This document shows, piece by piece, positions 53,522 to 61,383 of a DNA stretch of 64,000 bases (within the stretch, counting starts at the first letter, position 1; each line of letters starts with the position of its first letter). The stretch lies in NCBI GenBank assembly GCA_024690865.1, contig JAILON010000007.1, positions 1-64,000 on the forward strand, given 5' to 3'. Position numbers and translations under genes: made by a program. Source of the stretch: Treponema sp. GTDB lineage: Bacteria; Spirochaetota; Spirochaetia; Treponematales; Treponemataceae. Under the pieces are notes generated by a model that was given only the letters and a program-made list of their open reading frames with translations, was not told the origin of the DNA and ran no database searches.

Positions 53522-53920
53522 CTAGTGAAGGGCTTGTACGTTTTTGCGGAACAGGCGTGCTATAAGGACGCAGGCCGCAGCCCCTATGGCCGCGCCCAAG
53601 CTGTCGGCCAGCCAGTCGTCCGCCCCCGCGCAGCGGCCCGGCGTAAAGGACTGGTGGAACTCGTCAACGGCCCCGTAGACCGACGTGAACAGGGTACACA
53701 GGGTGGCGTTCTTCCAGGAGGACCATCCGGCCCTGCACCAGCTCTCGCGGGAGAACCAGAGGCTCCAGCTGGCGGAAAGGATTCCGAAGCAGACCAGGTG
53801 CACCAGCTTGTCGGAGTCCTTGAAGCCCGGCATGGGCACCCGCTCCTGCGAGGAAAGGTACCAGCTCACGCCCATGATGCATATCGCAGGCAGGCGGAGG
53901 CAGATCTGCCTGAGCTTCAT
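53522..53920 (-). CDS. VanZ-like membrane protein
   Basis: 132 residues with four hydrophobic segments and the VanZ pattern SWYLSSQERVPMPGFKDSDKLVHLVCFGIL ... GAVDEFHQSFTPGRCAGADDWLADSLGAAIG. Family role unknown apart from teicoplanin resistance in one member. Its ATG overlaps the upstream stop as TAATG. Confidence 0.9.
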   Translation of the reverse strand: MKLRQICLRLPAICIMGVSWYLSSQERVPMPGFKDSDKLVHLVCFGILSASWSLWFSRESWCRAGWSSWKNATLCTLFTSVYGAVDEFHQSFTPGRCAGADDWLADSLGAAIGAAACVLIARLFRKNVQALH

Positions 53921-55785
53921 TATTTTGCTCCCTGCCGCTTGAGCTCCTCGTATGAGTCAAAGACGAAGGCCGTGTAGCGGTCGGACTGGTAGAGGACGGT
54001 CGCGCCCGCGCGTGACAGGCGGCTGGGCAGGGGGCGGCCCATCTCGCCGCTTTCGAATGCGCAGAAAACCTTGCCCGCCGGCCGCTCGGTGCTATGCCGG
54101 ACTTCCTGCAGCCAGGGATAGATGTCGTCCACGTCGTCAAGGTCCTGCCCCGGCTTGGTAAAGAGGGTGTCGGTCCAGCTGTACATGTCGAGCTTACCGT
54201 CGGAAAGTTCGGTCATCACGTCGGCGTTCCAGTAGGAGGCGTAGCCCGCGCTGCAGCCCTGTTCCAGGGCGGCCTTGACGATGAGCCTCCTGTCCGCGTT
54301 GAGGTCGGTCTTGTAGAAGTTGTAGCTGGCAGTCCCGCAGGTCGTGAACACGACGAAGAAGGCCGCGAGCAGGAACTGTGCCAGCTTGCCCTTCTTCATG
54401 TCCTGCACGGCCTGCAAGATGACGATGAAGAGAATCGGCGTGATGGGCAGGATGTAGCCGCCGCTCACTCCCATCGAAGCGAAGCTCGTGACCAGGGCGA
54501 AGAAGGCCAGCGCGGTGATGAAGAAGACCGGCAGGGCCTTCTGTGCGAAAGAGAAGCCATCCTTCCTGAGTATGTGGCGGACGGAGAGGACCATGCCCCC
54601 GGTCAGCGTGAAGCAGACCCCGTTCCTGAACAGGGCCTCCGAGATGAGGGGCCGGTCCGCCGTCAGGCCGATGTTGTCCAGGAAGCCGTTGACCATGATG
54701 AGCAGCTTCTCTATGGTAAACTTTGTGAACTCTTCGCTCGCCCAGGTCCGGTAGGAGTAGATTTTGCTCAGGAGCCCGGCGTTGACCACGTAGCCCAGTC
54801 CAGATGCAAACAGCAGCAGGAGCGCGCCAATCAACATGTCTGCCTCTCCGCCTGCGCCGCTGTAGCTGAGGAGCTTCCGGTCGGCCCTGCCCCTGCCTGC
54901 GCAGAAGAGGATGAAGGCGGCGATGAGGAGCGGCACGTAGAGCAGGAAGAGCATGCGGATTCCCTCAAAACCGTTGAGCAGGGCGAGCAGGCAGACGAGG
55001 GCATAGTATATGTAAACCTTAAGCTTGTTCTGTTCCTTGAGGCAGTACAAAACCACACCGACCGTCAGCAGGATTGTCGTTGCGTAGCAGGAATACCAGA
55101 GCCCGTACATGGACATGTAGAGGTACATCTTGGACATCGGCAGCATCAGGCAGGAGCAGAGCAGCGAACAGTAGCGCCAGCTGAGGCCCACCGCACGGGC
55201 GACCAGCACGGCCGAAGCGCAGAGGACGACGAGGTGCAGGGCGATTCCGACGACCTTGACCACGTACCATGACGAGAAGACCCAGAAGAGGGGGGCGAAA
55301 ATCAGCTGCTGGTTCACCACGCGGAGGGCCGTGGAATAGTACATGTCCTTGGTGAAGAGCTTGCCCTGCTTGGACAGGACCTTGGCGATGATGAGCTCGG
55401 AGGCGGTGTCGGAGTCCGTCAGGTAGCTGCCGTATTTTACGAGCCAAACGAGGAAGAATACAAAAAGGCCAAGGGGTACAAGGTAGGTCAGGGCCTTGAG
55501 CTGGAATCGGAAGGAGCGGTCGTCGGCATAGATGAAGTCAAGCACGAGCAGGCCCAGGCCGAGGGCGCAGAAGCCCGCCGACGAGAGCAGTTCGCGGTAG
55601 CGCTCCGGGTGGCCGGGGGCCTTGCCCTTGAGTGAAGCGAGCAGGCCGAGCAGGCCGGTCTGCACCGGGGGCAGCAGCAGGACGAATCCGGACAGGGCGG
55701 CGAGTGCGGCCGCCAGCGAGGCGAGGAGCTTCCAGTTTCTATATATGAAGCGTGCGGCGGTGCTTTCCGAGAGCGTGTTTTCCAT
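53920..55785 (-). CDS. Polytopic membrane protein, glycosyltransferase-like
   Basis: 621 residues with about a dozen hydrophobic segments and a C-terminal soluble domain (about 500-621). The layout, a long loop with TDSDTASELIIAKVLSKQGKLFTKDMYYSTALRV after TM3, resembles GT39/ArnT-like lipid-linked sugar transferases. Placed one base after a GtrB-like glycosyltransferase gene, it would use the sugar-lipid that enzyme makes. Start at 55785 with AAAGGA upstream. Specificity unknown. Confidence 0.8.
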   Translation of the reverse strand: MENTLSESTAARFIYRNWKLLASLAAALAALSGFVLLLPPVQTGLLGLLASLKGKAPGHPERYRELLSSAGFCALGLGLLVLDFIYADDRSFRFQLKALTYLVPLGLFVFFLVWLVKYGSYLTDSDTASELIIAKVLSKQGKLFTKDMYYSTALRVVNQQLIFAPLFWVFSSWYVVKVVGIALHLVVLCASAVLVARAVGLSWRYCSLLCSCLMLPMSKMYLYMSMYGLWYSCYATTILLTVGVVLYCLKEQNKLKVYIYYALVCLLALLNGFEGIRMLFLLYVPLLIAAFILFCAGRGRADRKLLSYSGAGGEADMLIGALLLLFASGLGYVVNAGLLSKIYSYRTWASEEFTKFTIEKLLIMVNGFLDNIGLTADRPLISEALFRNGVCFTLTGGMVLSVRHILRKDGFSFAQKALPVFFITALAFFALVTSFASMGVSGGYILPITPILFIVILQAVQDMKKGKLAQFLLAAFFVVFTTCGTASYNFYKTDLNADRRLIVKAALEQGCSAGYASYWNADVMTELSDGKLDMYSWTDTLFTKPGQDLDDVDDIYPWLQEVRHSTERPAGKVFCAFESGEMGRPLPSRLSRAGATVLYQSDRYTAFVFDSYEELKRQGAK

Positions 55786-55786
55786 G

Positions 55787-56743
55787 TCAGTAGGTCCTTT
55801 CACTTATGATGTAGCGGGGACGGCCTTTCGTCTCCATGTAGATTTTGCCTATGTATTCTCCGATGATTCCCAGGCTTATCAGCTGTACGCCCGAGACGAA
55901 GCAGATGATGCAGGTGGTGGAGGCCCATCCGGCAACGGTCTTGCCGCGTATGACCTGGACGACCGACCAGACGACGCCGATGAAGCTGACGAAGGCGATG
56001 GCGAGGCCGAATATCGAGATGAAGTGCAGGGGCTTGACGGACAGGCTGGTGATTCCGTCCAGGGCGAGCGCGAGCATCTTGGTGAAGGGGTAGTGGCTTT
56101 CGCCCGCCAGACGCTCGTGCCTTTCGTAGTAGACGGTTCCGCTCTTGAAGCCGACGAGGGGGAAAAGCCCGCGCAGGAAGAGGTTGACTTCCTTGAAGTC
56201 GGAAAAGGCATCCAGCAGCTCGTGCGAGACCAGGCGGTAGTCGGCGTGGTTGAACACGACCTCCGCCCCCATCTTGTTCAGAAGCTTATAAAAGCTTTCT
56301 GCTGTAAAGCGTTTGAGGAAACTGTCTTTTTTGCGGCTGGAGCGCACCCCGTAGACAATCTTGCAGCCTTCGTCCCGGTATTTTCTGACCATTTCGTCCA
56401 TCGCATTGATGTCGTCCTGGCCGTCGCAGTCTATCGAAATCGTGATGTCGCACTTGTCTTTCGCCTCCATGAGGCCGGACAGGAGGGAACTCTGGTGGCC
56501 GCGGTTGCGGCTTTGGCTTATGCCGATGTAGTGGGGGTCCTGGCGGGAGAGCGCCTTTATGATGTCCCAGGTGGAGTCCCTGGACCCGTCGTTGACGAAG
56601 AGGATGCGGCTGTCTTCGCTTATGAGGCCGTCGCCTGCGAGCTGGCGCAGCTTTTCGAGGAAAATGGGGGCCGTGAGGGGCAGGACTTTTTCTTCGTTGT
56701 AACAGGGGACTACAATCCACAGCAGCGGAAGGGCCTCGGACAC
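55787..56743 (-). CDS. GT2 polyprenyl-phosphate glycosyltransferase (GtrB/DPM1-like)
   Basis: 318 residues. GT-A domain with VVPCYNEEKVLP, ILFVNDGSRDST, SQSRNRGHQSSLLSGL and the metal site DCDGQDD, followed by two C-terminal membrane helices (about 235-300), as in GtrB/ArnC. It transfers a sugar from a nucleotide donor to undecaprenyl phosphate on the inner face. GTG start at 56743 after AGGAGAA. Confidence 0.94.
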   Translation of the reverse strand: MSEALPLLWIVVPCYNEEKVLPLTAPIFLEKLRQLAGDGLISEDSRILFVNDGSRDSTWDIIKALSRQDPHYIGISQSRNRGHQSSLLSGLMEAKDKCDITISIDCDGQDDINAMDEMVRKYRDEGCKIVYGVRSSRKKDSFLKRFTAESFYKLLNKMGAEVVFNHADYRLVSHELLDAFSDFKEVNLFLRGLFPLVGFKSGTVYYERHERLAGESHYPFTKMLALALDGITSLSVKPLHFISIFGLAIAFVSFIGVVWSVVQVIRGKTVAGWASTTCIICFVSGVQLISLGIIGEYIGKIYMETKGRPRYIISERTY

Positions 56744-56769
56744 ATTCTTCTCCTATATAATCTGCGGGG

Positions 56770-56799
56770 ATTATACAACGATTTGGGGCACGATGGCAA
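56770..56799 (-). promoter_or_regulatory. Promoter of the glycosyltransferase operon
   Basis: Minus strand TTGCCA (56794-56799), 18-bp spacer, perfect TATAAT (56770-56775). Confidence 0.7.
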
Positions 56800-57076
56800 G
56801 GCGGGCCGTGGGCATGGAAATCAGTTTCCACGGGGGAATCCTCCATAAAAACGTATGGAGCGGGGGCCCAACGGGCGTAGGCCCCATAGCGAGCGTTTGA
56901 TTGCCTCATGGTCCGTGTGGGCCTGTCCGCATTTGCTGAATATACCGTATGATATAAATGCAATCTCGGCGAGCGTATGGGGACACCCAGCGGGAATACG
57001 TTTTTAGTGTGTGTATCCGGTAAAAACTGATTTTCATAGGTACGGCCTTCCCATGACTGCCCCGTGAAATCTACGG
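56800..57076. other. Gene-free divergent intergenic region
   Basis: No supported gene. It holds a GGGGCC/GGCCCC inverted repeat near 56864-56889 and a weak terminator-like hairpin CGTAT...ATACG followed by five T's at about 56975-57005, which could end a short plus-strand RNA; no matching promoter was identified. Confidence 0.4.
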
Positions 57077-57105
57077 TTGATTCCTACAGATTTGTATAGT
57101 ATAAT
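57077..57105 (+). promoter_or_regulatory. Promoter of the phosphorelay operon
   Basis: TTGATT (57077-57082), 17-bp spacer, perfect TATAAT (57100-57105), 25 bp before the first start codon. Confidence 0.8.
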
Positions 57106-57129
57106 GGTGGTATTCTTTGCTGGTTGTAT

Positions 57130-58188
57130 ATGAATGTGAGGGTGACCGGATGGGCTTTGCTCATCGATTCAGATAAAGACCGCCTCAAGACCGTGGGACA
57201 GATGCTTCTGCCCTGCGGTATGCGGGTCAGCTACGCTCCGTCGGCGGAAACGGCCCTTGCCTTTTTAAAAAGCCATGTACCGGACGTCATCCTCCTTCAT
57301 TGCGGCCTGTCGGATCCTGTGGCCCTGCTTGCTTCAATAAAAAAGGGGGACCTGGGGGACCGCAGGCTGGCCGGCGTTCCCGTCCTGCTTTTGACTTCTG
57401 GAACCGAAGATGGCCTGCTGCTGGAAAGCCTTTTTGAGGCTGGGGCAGGCGATTTCCTTCAACTGCCTCCGCCCCTTCCGTTTGTCCTGGGGAACAGGGT
57501 CGGCATCTTGTTGGGTGCGGGCCGCAAGTCCGCGTCACGGTTGCCGGCGTCGGAAGCTCCCGGGAAGAAAGCTGCGGCGGCAGGCCCGGCGGTCCCGGCC
57601 TTCCCCCCGCTGGAAGGCATTTCCTTTGAGGATGCCGTGAAAAACTGCGGTGGCGAAGATGTCCTCAGGACCGTGATGCAGAAGTTCTATGACAGCATTG
57701 AGGAGCGGGCCGGGGTGTTGGAAGGCTTTGTTGCCGCCGGGGACTGGAAGAACTACCGGATTGCCGTGCACTCGCTGAAAAGCTCCGCCCGCCTGATCGG
57801 GGCTATGCAGCTTTCCCAGGACGCGAAGGCGCTGGAAGCTGCCGCCGATGCCCTTAGGACTGAGGAAATCGTGGACAAGAACCCCGCGCTGCTGGAGCTG
57901 TACCGGAGCTACCGGCAGAAGCTCCTCCCCGTGGTGGCTCATGAGGATGCCGGGGACGGCGGGGAAGGGGATGACCGCCCCCTCCTTTCGGAAGAGGATT
58001 TCGCTTCCGCATGCCGGGACCTGCGGGAGTGCCTGGAAATCTCGGACTTTGACAGCGCGGATTACATCATGGAATCGCTTGCAGGCTACCGTATAAGCGA
58101 GGACCGGCGGGACTTTATCGTGAAACTGAAAAAAGCCGTGGGCGATGTGAACAAAAAAGAGGCGTTGGCGTTGCTCTCCGATATATAA
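57130..58188 (+). CDS. Pseudo-receiver plus Hpt phosphotransfer protein
   Basis: 352 residues. Residues 8-130 have receiver topology (ALLIDSDKDRLKTVGQMLL ... VPDVILLHCG ... VPVLLLTSG), but the phospho-acceptor Asp position after VILL is His, so this receiver should not be phosphorylated. An Hpt domain follows (about 165-265) with the phospho-histidine His214 in AVHSLKSSARLIGA. A short helical C-terminal domain ends the protein. It can shuttle phosphate between the hybrid kinases and regulators encoded downstream. Confidence 0.88.
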   Translation: MNVRVTGWALLIDSDKDRLKTVGQMLLPCGMRVSYAPSAETALAFLKSHVPDVILLHCGLSDPVALLASIKKGDLGDRRLAGVPVLLLTSGTEDGLLLESLFEAGAGDFLQLPPPLPFVLGNRVGILLGAGRKSASRLPASEAPGKKAAAAGPAVPAFPPLEGISFEDAVKNCGGEDVLRTVMQKFYDSIEERAGVLEGFVAAGDWKNYRIAVHSLKSSARLIGAMQLSQDAKALEAAADALRTEEIVDKNPALLELYRSYRQKLLPVVAHEDAGDGGEGDDRPLLSEEDFASACRDLRECLEISDFDSADYIMESLAGYRISEDRRDFIVKLKKAVGDVNKKEALALLSDI

Positions 58189-58212
58189 ATATATAACAAA
58201 GGAAGAAATGGT

Positions 58213-58968
58213 ATGGAAAAAAGCGTGTTGTTCATAGGCAAGGAGCCTGGCTTCCTCGCGAAGGCGATGATAAAAAGCATCAGGGATCATGATTTTGAGG
58301 TCAAGGTTTATCCCCCGGACCCATCCTACCTTTCCAATTTTGAAGGGGAATTCCCCCCCGTGTTCCTCGTGTACATGGAGGGGGACATACAGGGCTTCGA
58401 GAGCACCCTGAAATACCTGCAGGGCATCATATCCAAGAGCAACGGCGAACTGTCCCTCTTCATCGTCGGCTCAAAGGGGGAGCTGGACTTCGTGCACGAG
58501 ATAATCCCCCCCGCCTTCATAGACAGGATGTACACCAGACCGATCGATCCAAAGGACGTCATTGATGACCTGAAAAAAGTGTCCAAGTCCGGAAAGAGCC
58601 TTGGACAGAGGATCCTCATCGTGGACGACGACCCCCTGGTGCTCAGGACCATAAAGGGCTGGCTTTCCGCCAAGTACACGGTGTTCATGGCGACGAGCGG
58701 CACGGACGCGATAGAATTCCTCAAGAAGAACTCCGTTGACCTTATCCTGCTGGACTACGAGATGCCGGAGACATCCGGGCTTGAGACCTTCGAGATGATA
58801 AAGAAGATTCCTGCCCTGTCCAAGATACCGGTGATTTTCCTTACTTCCAAGGACGACAAGGACACGGTGAAGAAGGTCCTGGACGCGCACCCTGAGAAGT
58901 ATATCCTCAAGACGATGCCGCAGGTGAAGATTGTCAAGAGCATAGACTCGTTCTTCTTGGGCGAGTAG
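58213..58968 (+). CDS. Response regulator with N-terminal degenerate domain
   Basis: 251 residues. The C-terminal receiver (about 132-251) is complete: acidic pocket VDDD (137-140), phospho-acceptor Asp181 in LLDYEMP, FLTSK and a final Lys. The first 125 residues resemble a receiver without its Asp. No DNA-binding output. It lies 24 bp after the Hpt gene behind GGAAG. Confidence 0.9.
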   Translation: MEKSVLFIGKEPGFLAKAMIKSIRDHDFEVKVYPPDPSYLSNFEGEFPPVFLVYMEGDIQGFESTLKYLQGIISKSNGELSLFIVGSKGELDFVHEIIPPAFIDRMYTRPIDPKDVIDDLKKVSKSGKSLGQRILIVDDDPLVLRTIKGWLSAKYTVFMATSGTDAIEFLKKNSVDLILLDYEMPETSGLETFEMIKKIPALSKIPVIFLTSKDDKDTVKKVLDAHPEKYILKTMPQVKIVKSIDSFFLGE

Positions 58969-59001
58969 TTGCGGACTGAAGGATCCGCATAAAGGAGCCG
59001 T

Positions 59002-61383
59002 ATGGAAACGAAGCTGAAACAGGACGAGGAGCTGCTCGCCGCCCACCTTGCCGCTATCTGCGTCGCAAGTTTCATGTTTCTGGGCCTGATGACCGAGACC
59101 CTGGTCATGGGCTGGGAGAGCTGGGCCATCCCCTTCCTGCTCGCGGTTATCGCGCTGATGCTCTTCTGCCACTTTACCCGCTTCGTTCCGATTGAGATAC
59201 GCCCTCCCCTGTACGTGCTCATCTGCCTGGGGGCCTTCTTCTTTTACGGGGTGCATCCGGACAGCCTTTTTGACGTGCCCATCATCGCCATCATCATGCA
59301 GACCGTCTTCATGACGCTGGACTGCGTGTGGGCCATCTATGCCGGGGTCGCCGTCTACGCCCTGATACTCGTCTGGCACTTCTTCATCCTCAAGACGATT
59401 GGCGCGATAAGCGGCCCGCTTGAGATTTCCCGCCTTTCCATGGACATCGTGGCGGTGGCGGTGGCGACCCTGTCCGTCAAGGACGTGATTTACCGCCGCA
59501 GGAAGTCCAAGAAGAACGTGCAGGCGGCCGTGGACAGCCTCAAGGAGGTGAACCGGCAGACCGAGGACTTCATGGCCAACGTGTCGCATGAGCTGCGTAC
59601 CCCGATCAACGCCGTGACGGGCATAAGCGAGTCCCTGCTGAAGAAGGAGGACGACGTTCAGAAGCGGTCGGAGCTGCTCGCCATCAAGCGGGCGGGCCAC
59701 AGGCTCTACGGGCAGATAAGCGACATACTGGACTACACGGAGATAGGGATGAAGCGGCTCAAGGTGAGCGAGTCCCCCTACAGCATCGTGTCCTGCATCA
59801 ACGACGTGATAAGCGACTTGAACGACATTGACGACAAGCCGTCCGTTGAGCTGATTCTGGACGTAGACATTCGCATTCCTTCCGTGATGCTCGGCGACGA
59901 GGGCAAGATAAAGAAGATCCTCCGACACCTCATCGAGAACTCGCTCAAATTCACGCAGGAGGGCGGGGTATACGTGAAGCTCAGCACGCTCAAGCGCGAC
60001 TACGGTGCGAACCTGATCATTTCGGTCTGCGATACCGGCATCGGCATGAACGACGAGCAGCTGTCCAAGGTATTCGGCAAACTGTACCAGGCGGACTCCG
60101 ACCGCACCCGCAAGAGCAGCGGCATCGGCCTGGGCCTTACCGTTACTTCCAGCCTGGTCAGGAGCATGGGCGGCTTCATCCGGGTGGAAAGCGAGGTCGG
60201 CAAGGGAACGGAGATAAACATCAGTATCCCCCAGAAGGTATCCGACGCATCGCCGAGCATGTCCATCTCCAACGAGAAGTCCCTCTGTGTAGCCTATTAC
60301 TTCCGCACGGAGAAATTCAGCGTCCCCATGGTGCGCGAGTACTACGAGCGCATGATATCGACCATACAGAAGTCGCTCCAGGGCACGCTGATACGCGCCC
60401 CGGATATGGCGGGGCTGAAGCGGATATGCCAGACCTATCCCGTGACCCACCTGTTCACCTCGCGGGACGAGTACGGCGACGATACGGACTTCTTTGACGA
60501 GTTGGCCAAGCGCATGACCGTTGCGGTTGTCGTGGGAAGGAACTTCGAGGGCTACCGGCTGGGGACAATCCCCATCATCAGGAAGCCCCTGTTCAGCGTT
60601 CCGCTCGTCAATGTCTTGAACGGGGACTACGTCGTCGAGGAGAGCGACGTGCCGCAGCACTTCATCTGCCCCGGGCTCAAGGCGCTTGTCGTTGACGACG
60701 ACGAGATGAACCTGATGGTCGCGGAGGGCGTGCTCAAGGATTACCAGATGGACGTGACGCTTGCCTTGAGCGGCAAGGAGGCCATCGAGCTGTGCCGGAG
60801 CCAGAACTTTGATGTGGTGTTCATGGACCACATGATGCCGGAGATGGACGGTGTGGAATGCCTTCACATCCTGCGCAAGCTGAACAGCCATGCGGAAAAG
60901 GAGATGGTCGCCATTGCCTTTACTGCGAACGCCGCGAGCGGGGCGAGGGATTTCTTTTTGGGCGAAGGATTCGACGAGTTCATCGCCAAGCCCATCGAGC
61001 TGGTGATGTTCGAGCGTGCCCTGCGCCGCGCCCTTCCCATATCCAAGATCCAGTACACGAGCGAACCCCCAAGGGGACTGGCAGGAGCACTCCGCGCGTC
61101 ATCATCCGGGGAGAAGTCCGACGAGGCGTTCGGGAAGGATATAGAGTGCCTGGACTACGGGCAGCTGCTGGTGGCGCTGAGGGACACGCTGGACACGCTG
61201 GAGGCGGACCGGGCGGTCCTCATCCTGCGCAGGCTGGACGGCCTGCGCCAGGGCGGCAAGTCCGTGGAGGAGCTGCTGCCGGGGGCTTTTGCGTCTGTGG
61301 AGCAATTTGAATTCGACGGGCTTAAGGGGCGGGTGTCCGCCCTTCTTGGAGGTAAGCTTGGAGGTACTACGAATGAAGCATAA
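59002..61383 (+). CDS. Membrane hybrid histidine kinase
   Basis: 793 residues. About six N-terminal membrane segments (residues 12-165) with no large external sensor, HisKA with His196 in SHELRTPIN, HATPase (NSLKFTQEGG, DTGIGM, GIGLGLT), a degenerate receiver-like stretch (about 420-540), and a true receiver with Asp609 in FMDHMMPEMDG. A helical C-terminus (700-793) resembles an Hpt without its His. No output domain, so signalling probably passes through the operon's Hpt protein. Confidence 0.93.
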   Translation: METKLKQDEELLAAHLAAICVASFMFLGLMTETLVMGWESWAIPFLLAVIALMLFCHFTRFVPIEIRPPLYVLICLGAFFFYGVHPDSLFDVPIIAIIMQTVFMTLDCVWAIYAGVAVYALILVWHFFILKTIGAISGPLEISRLSMDIVAVAVATLSVKDVIYRRRKSKKNVQAAVDSLKEVNRQTEDFMANVSHELRTPINAVTGISESLLKKEDDVQKRSELLAIKRAGHRLYGQISDILDYTEIGMKRLKVSESPYSIVSCINDVISDLNDIDDKPSVELILDVDIRIPSVMLGDEGKIKKILRHLIENSLKFTQEGGVYVKLSTLKRDYGANLIISVCDTGIGMNDEQLSKVFGKLYQADSDRTRKSSGIGLGLTVTSSLVRSMGGFIRVESEVGKGTEINISIPQKVSDASPSMSISNEKSLCVAYYFRTEKFSVPMVREYYERMISTIQKSLQGTLIRAPDMAGLKRICQTYPVTHLFTSRDEYGDDTDFFDELAKRMTVAVVVGRNFEGYRLGTIPIIRKPLFSVPLVNVLNGDYVVEESDVPQHFICPGLKALVVDDDEMNLMVAEGVLKDYQMDVTLALSGKEAIELCRSQNFDVVFMDHMMPEMDGVECLHILRKLNSHAEKEMVAIAFTANAASGARDFFLGEGFDEFIAKPIELVMFERALRRALPISKIQYTSEPPRGLAGALRASSSGEKSDEAFGKDIECLDYGQLLVALRDTLDTLEADRAVLILRRLDGLRQGGKSVEELLPGAFASVEQFEFDGLKGRVSALLGGKLGGTTNEA

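Noticed and set aside
58471-60891. 806-codon open frame on the minus strand opposite the hybrid kinase
   Set aside because: His/Val/Gln-rich shadow frame of the 59002-61383 kinase with no motifs.
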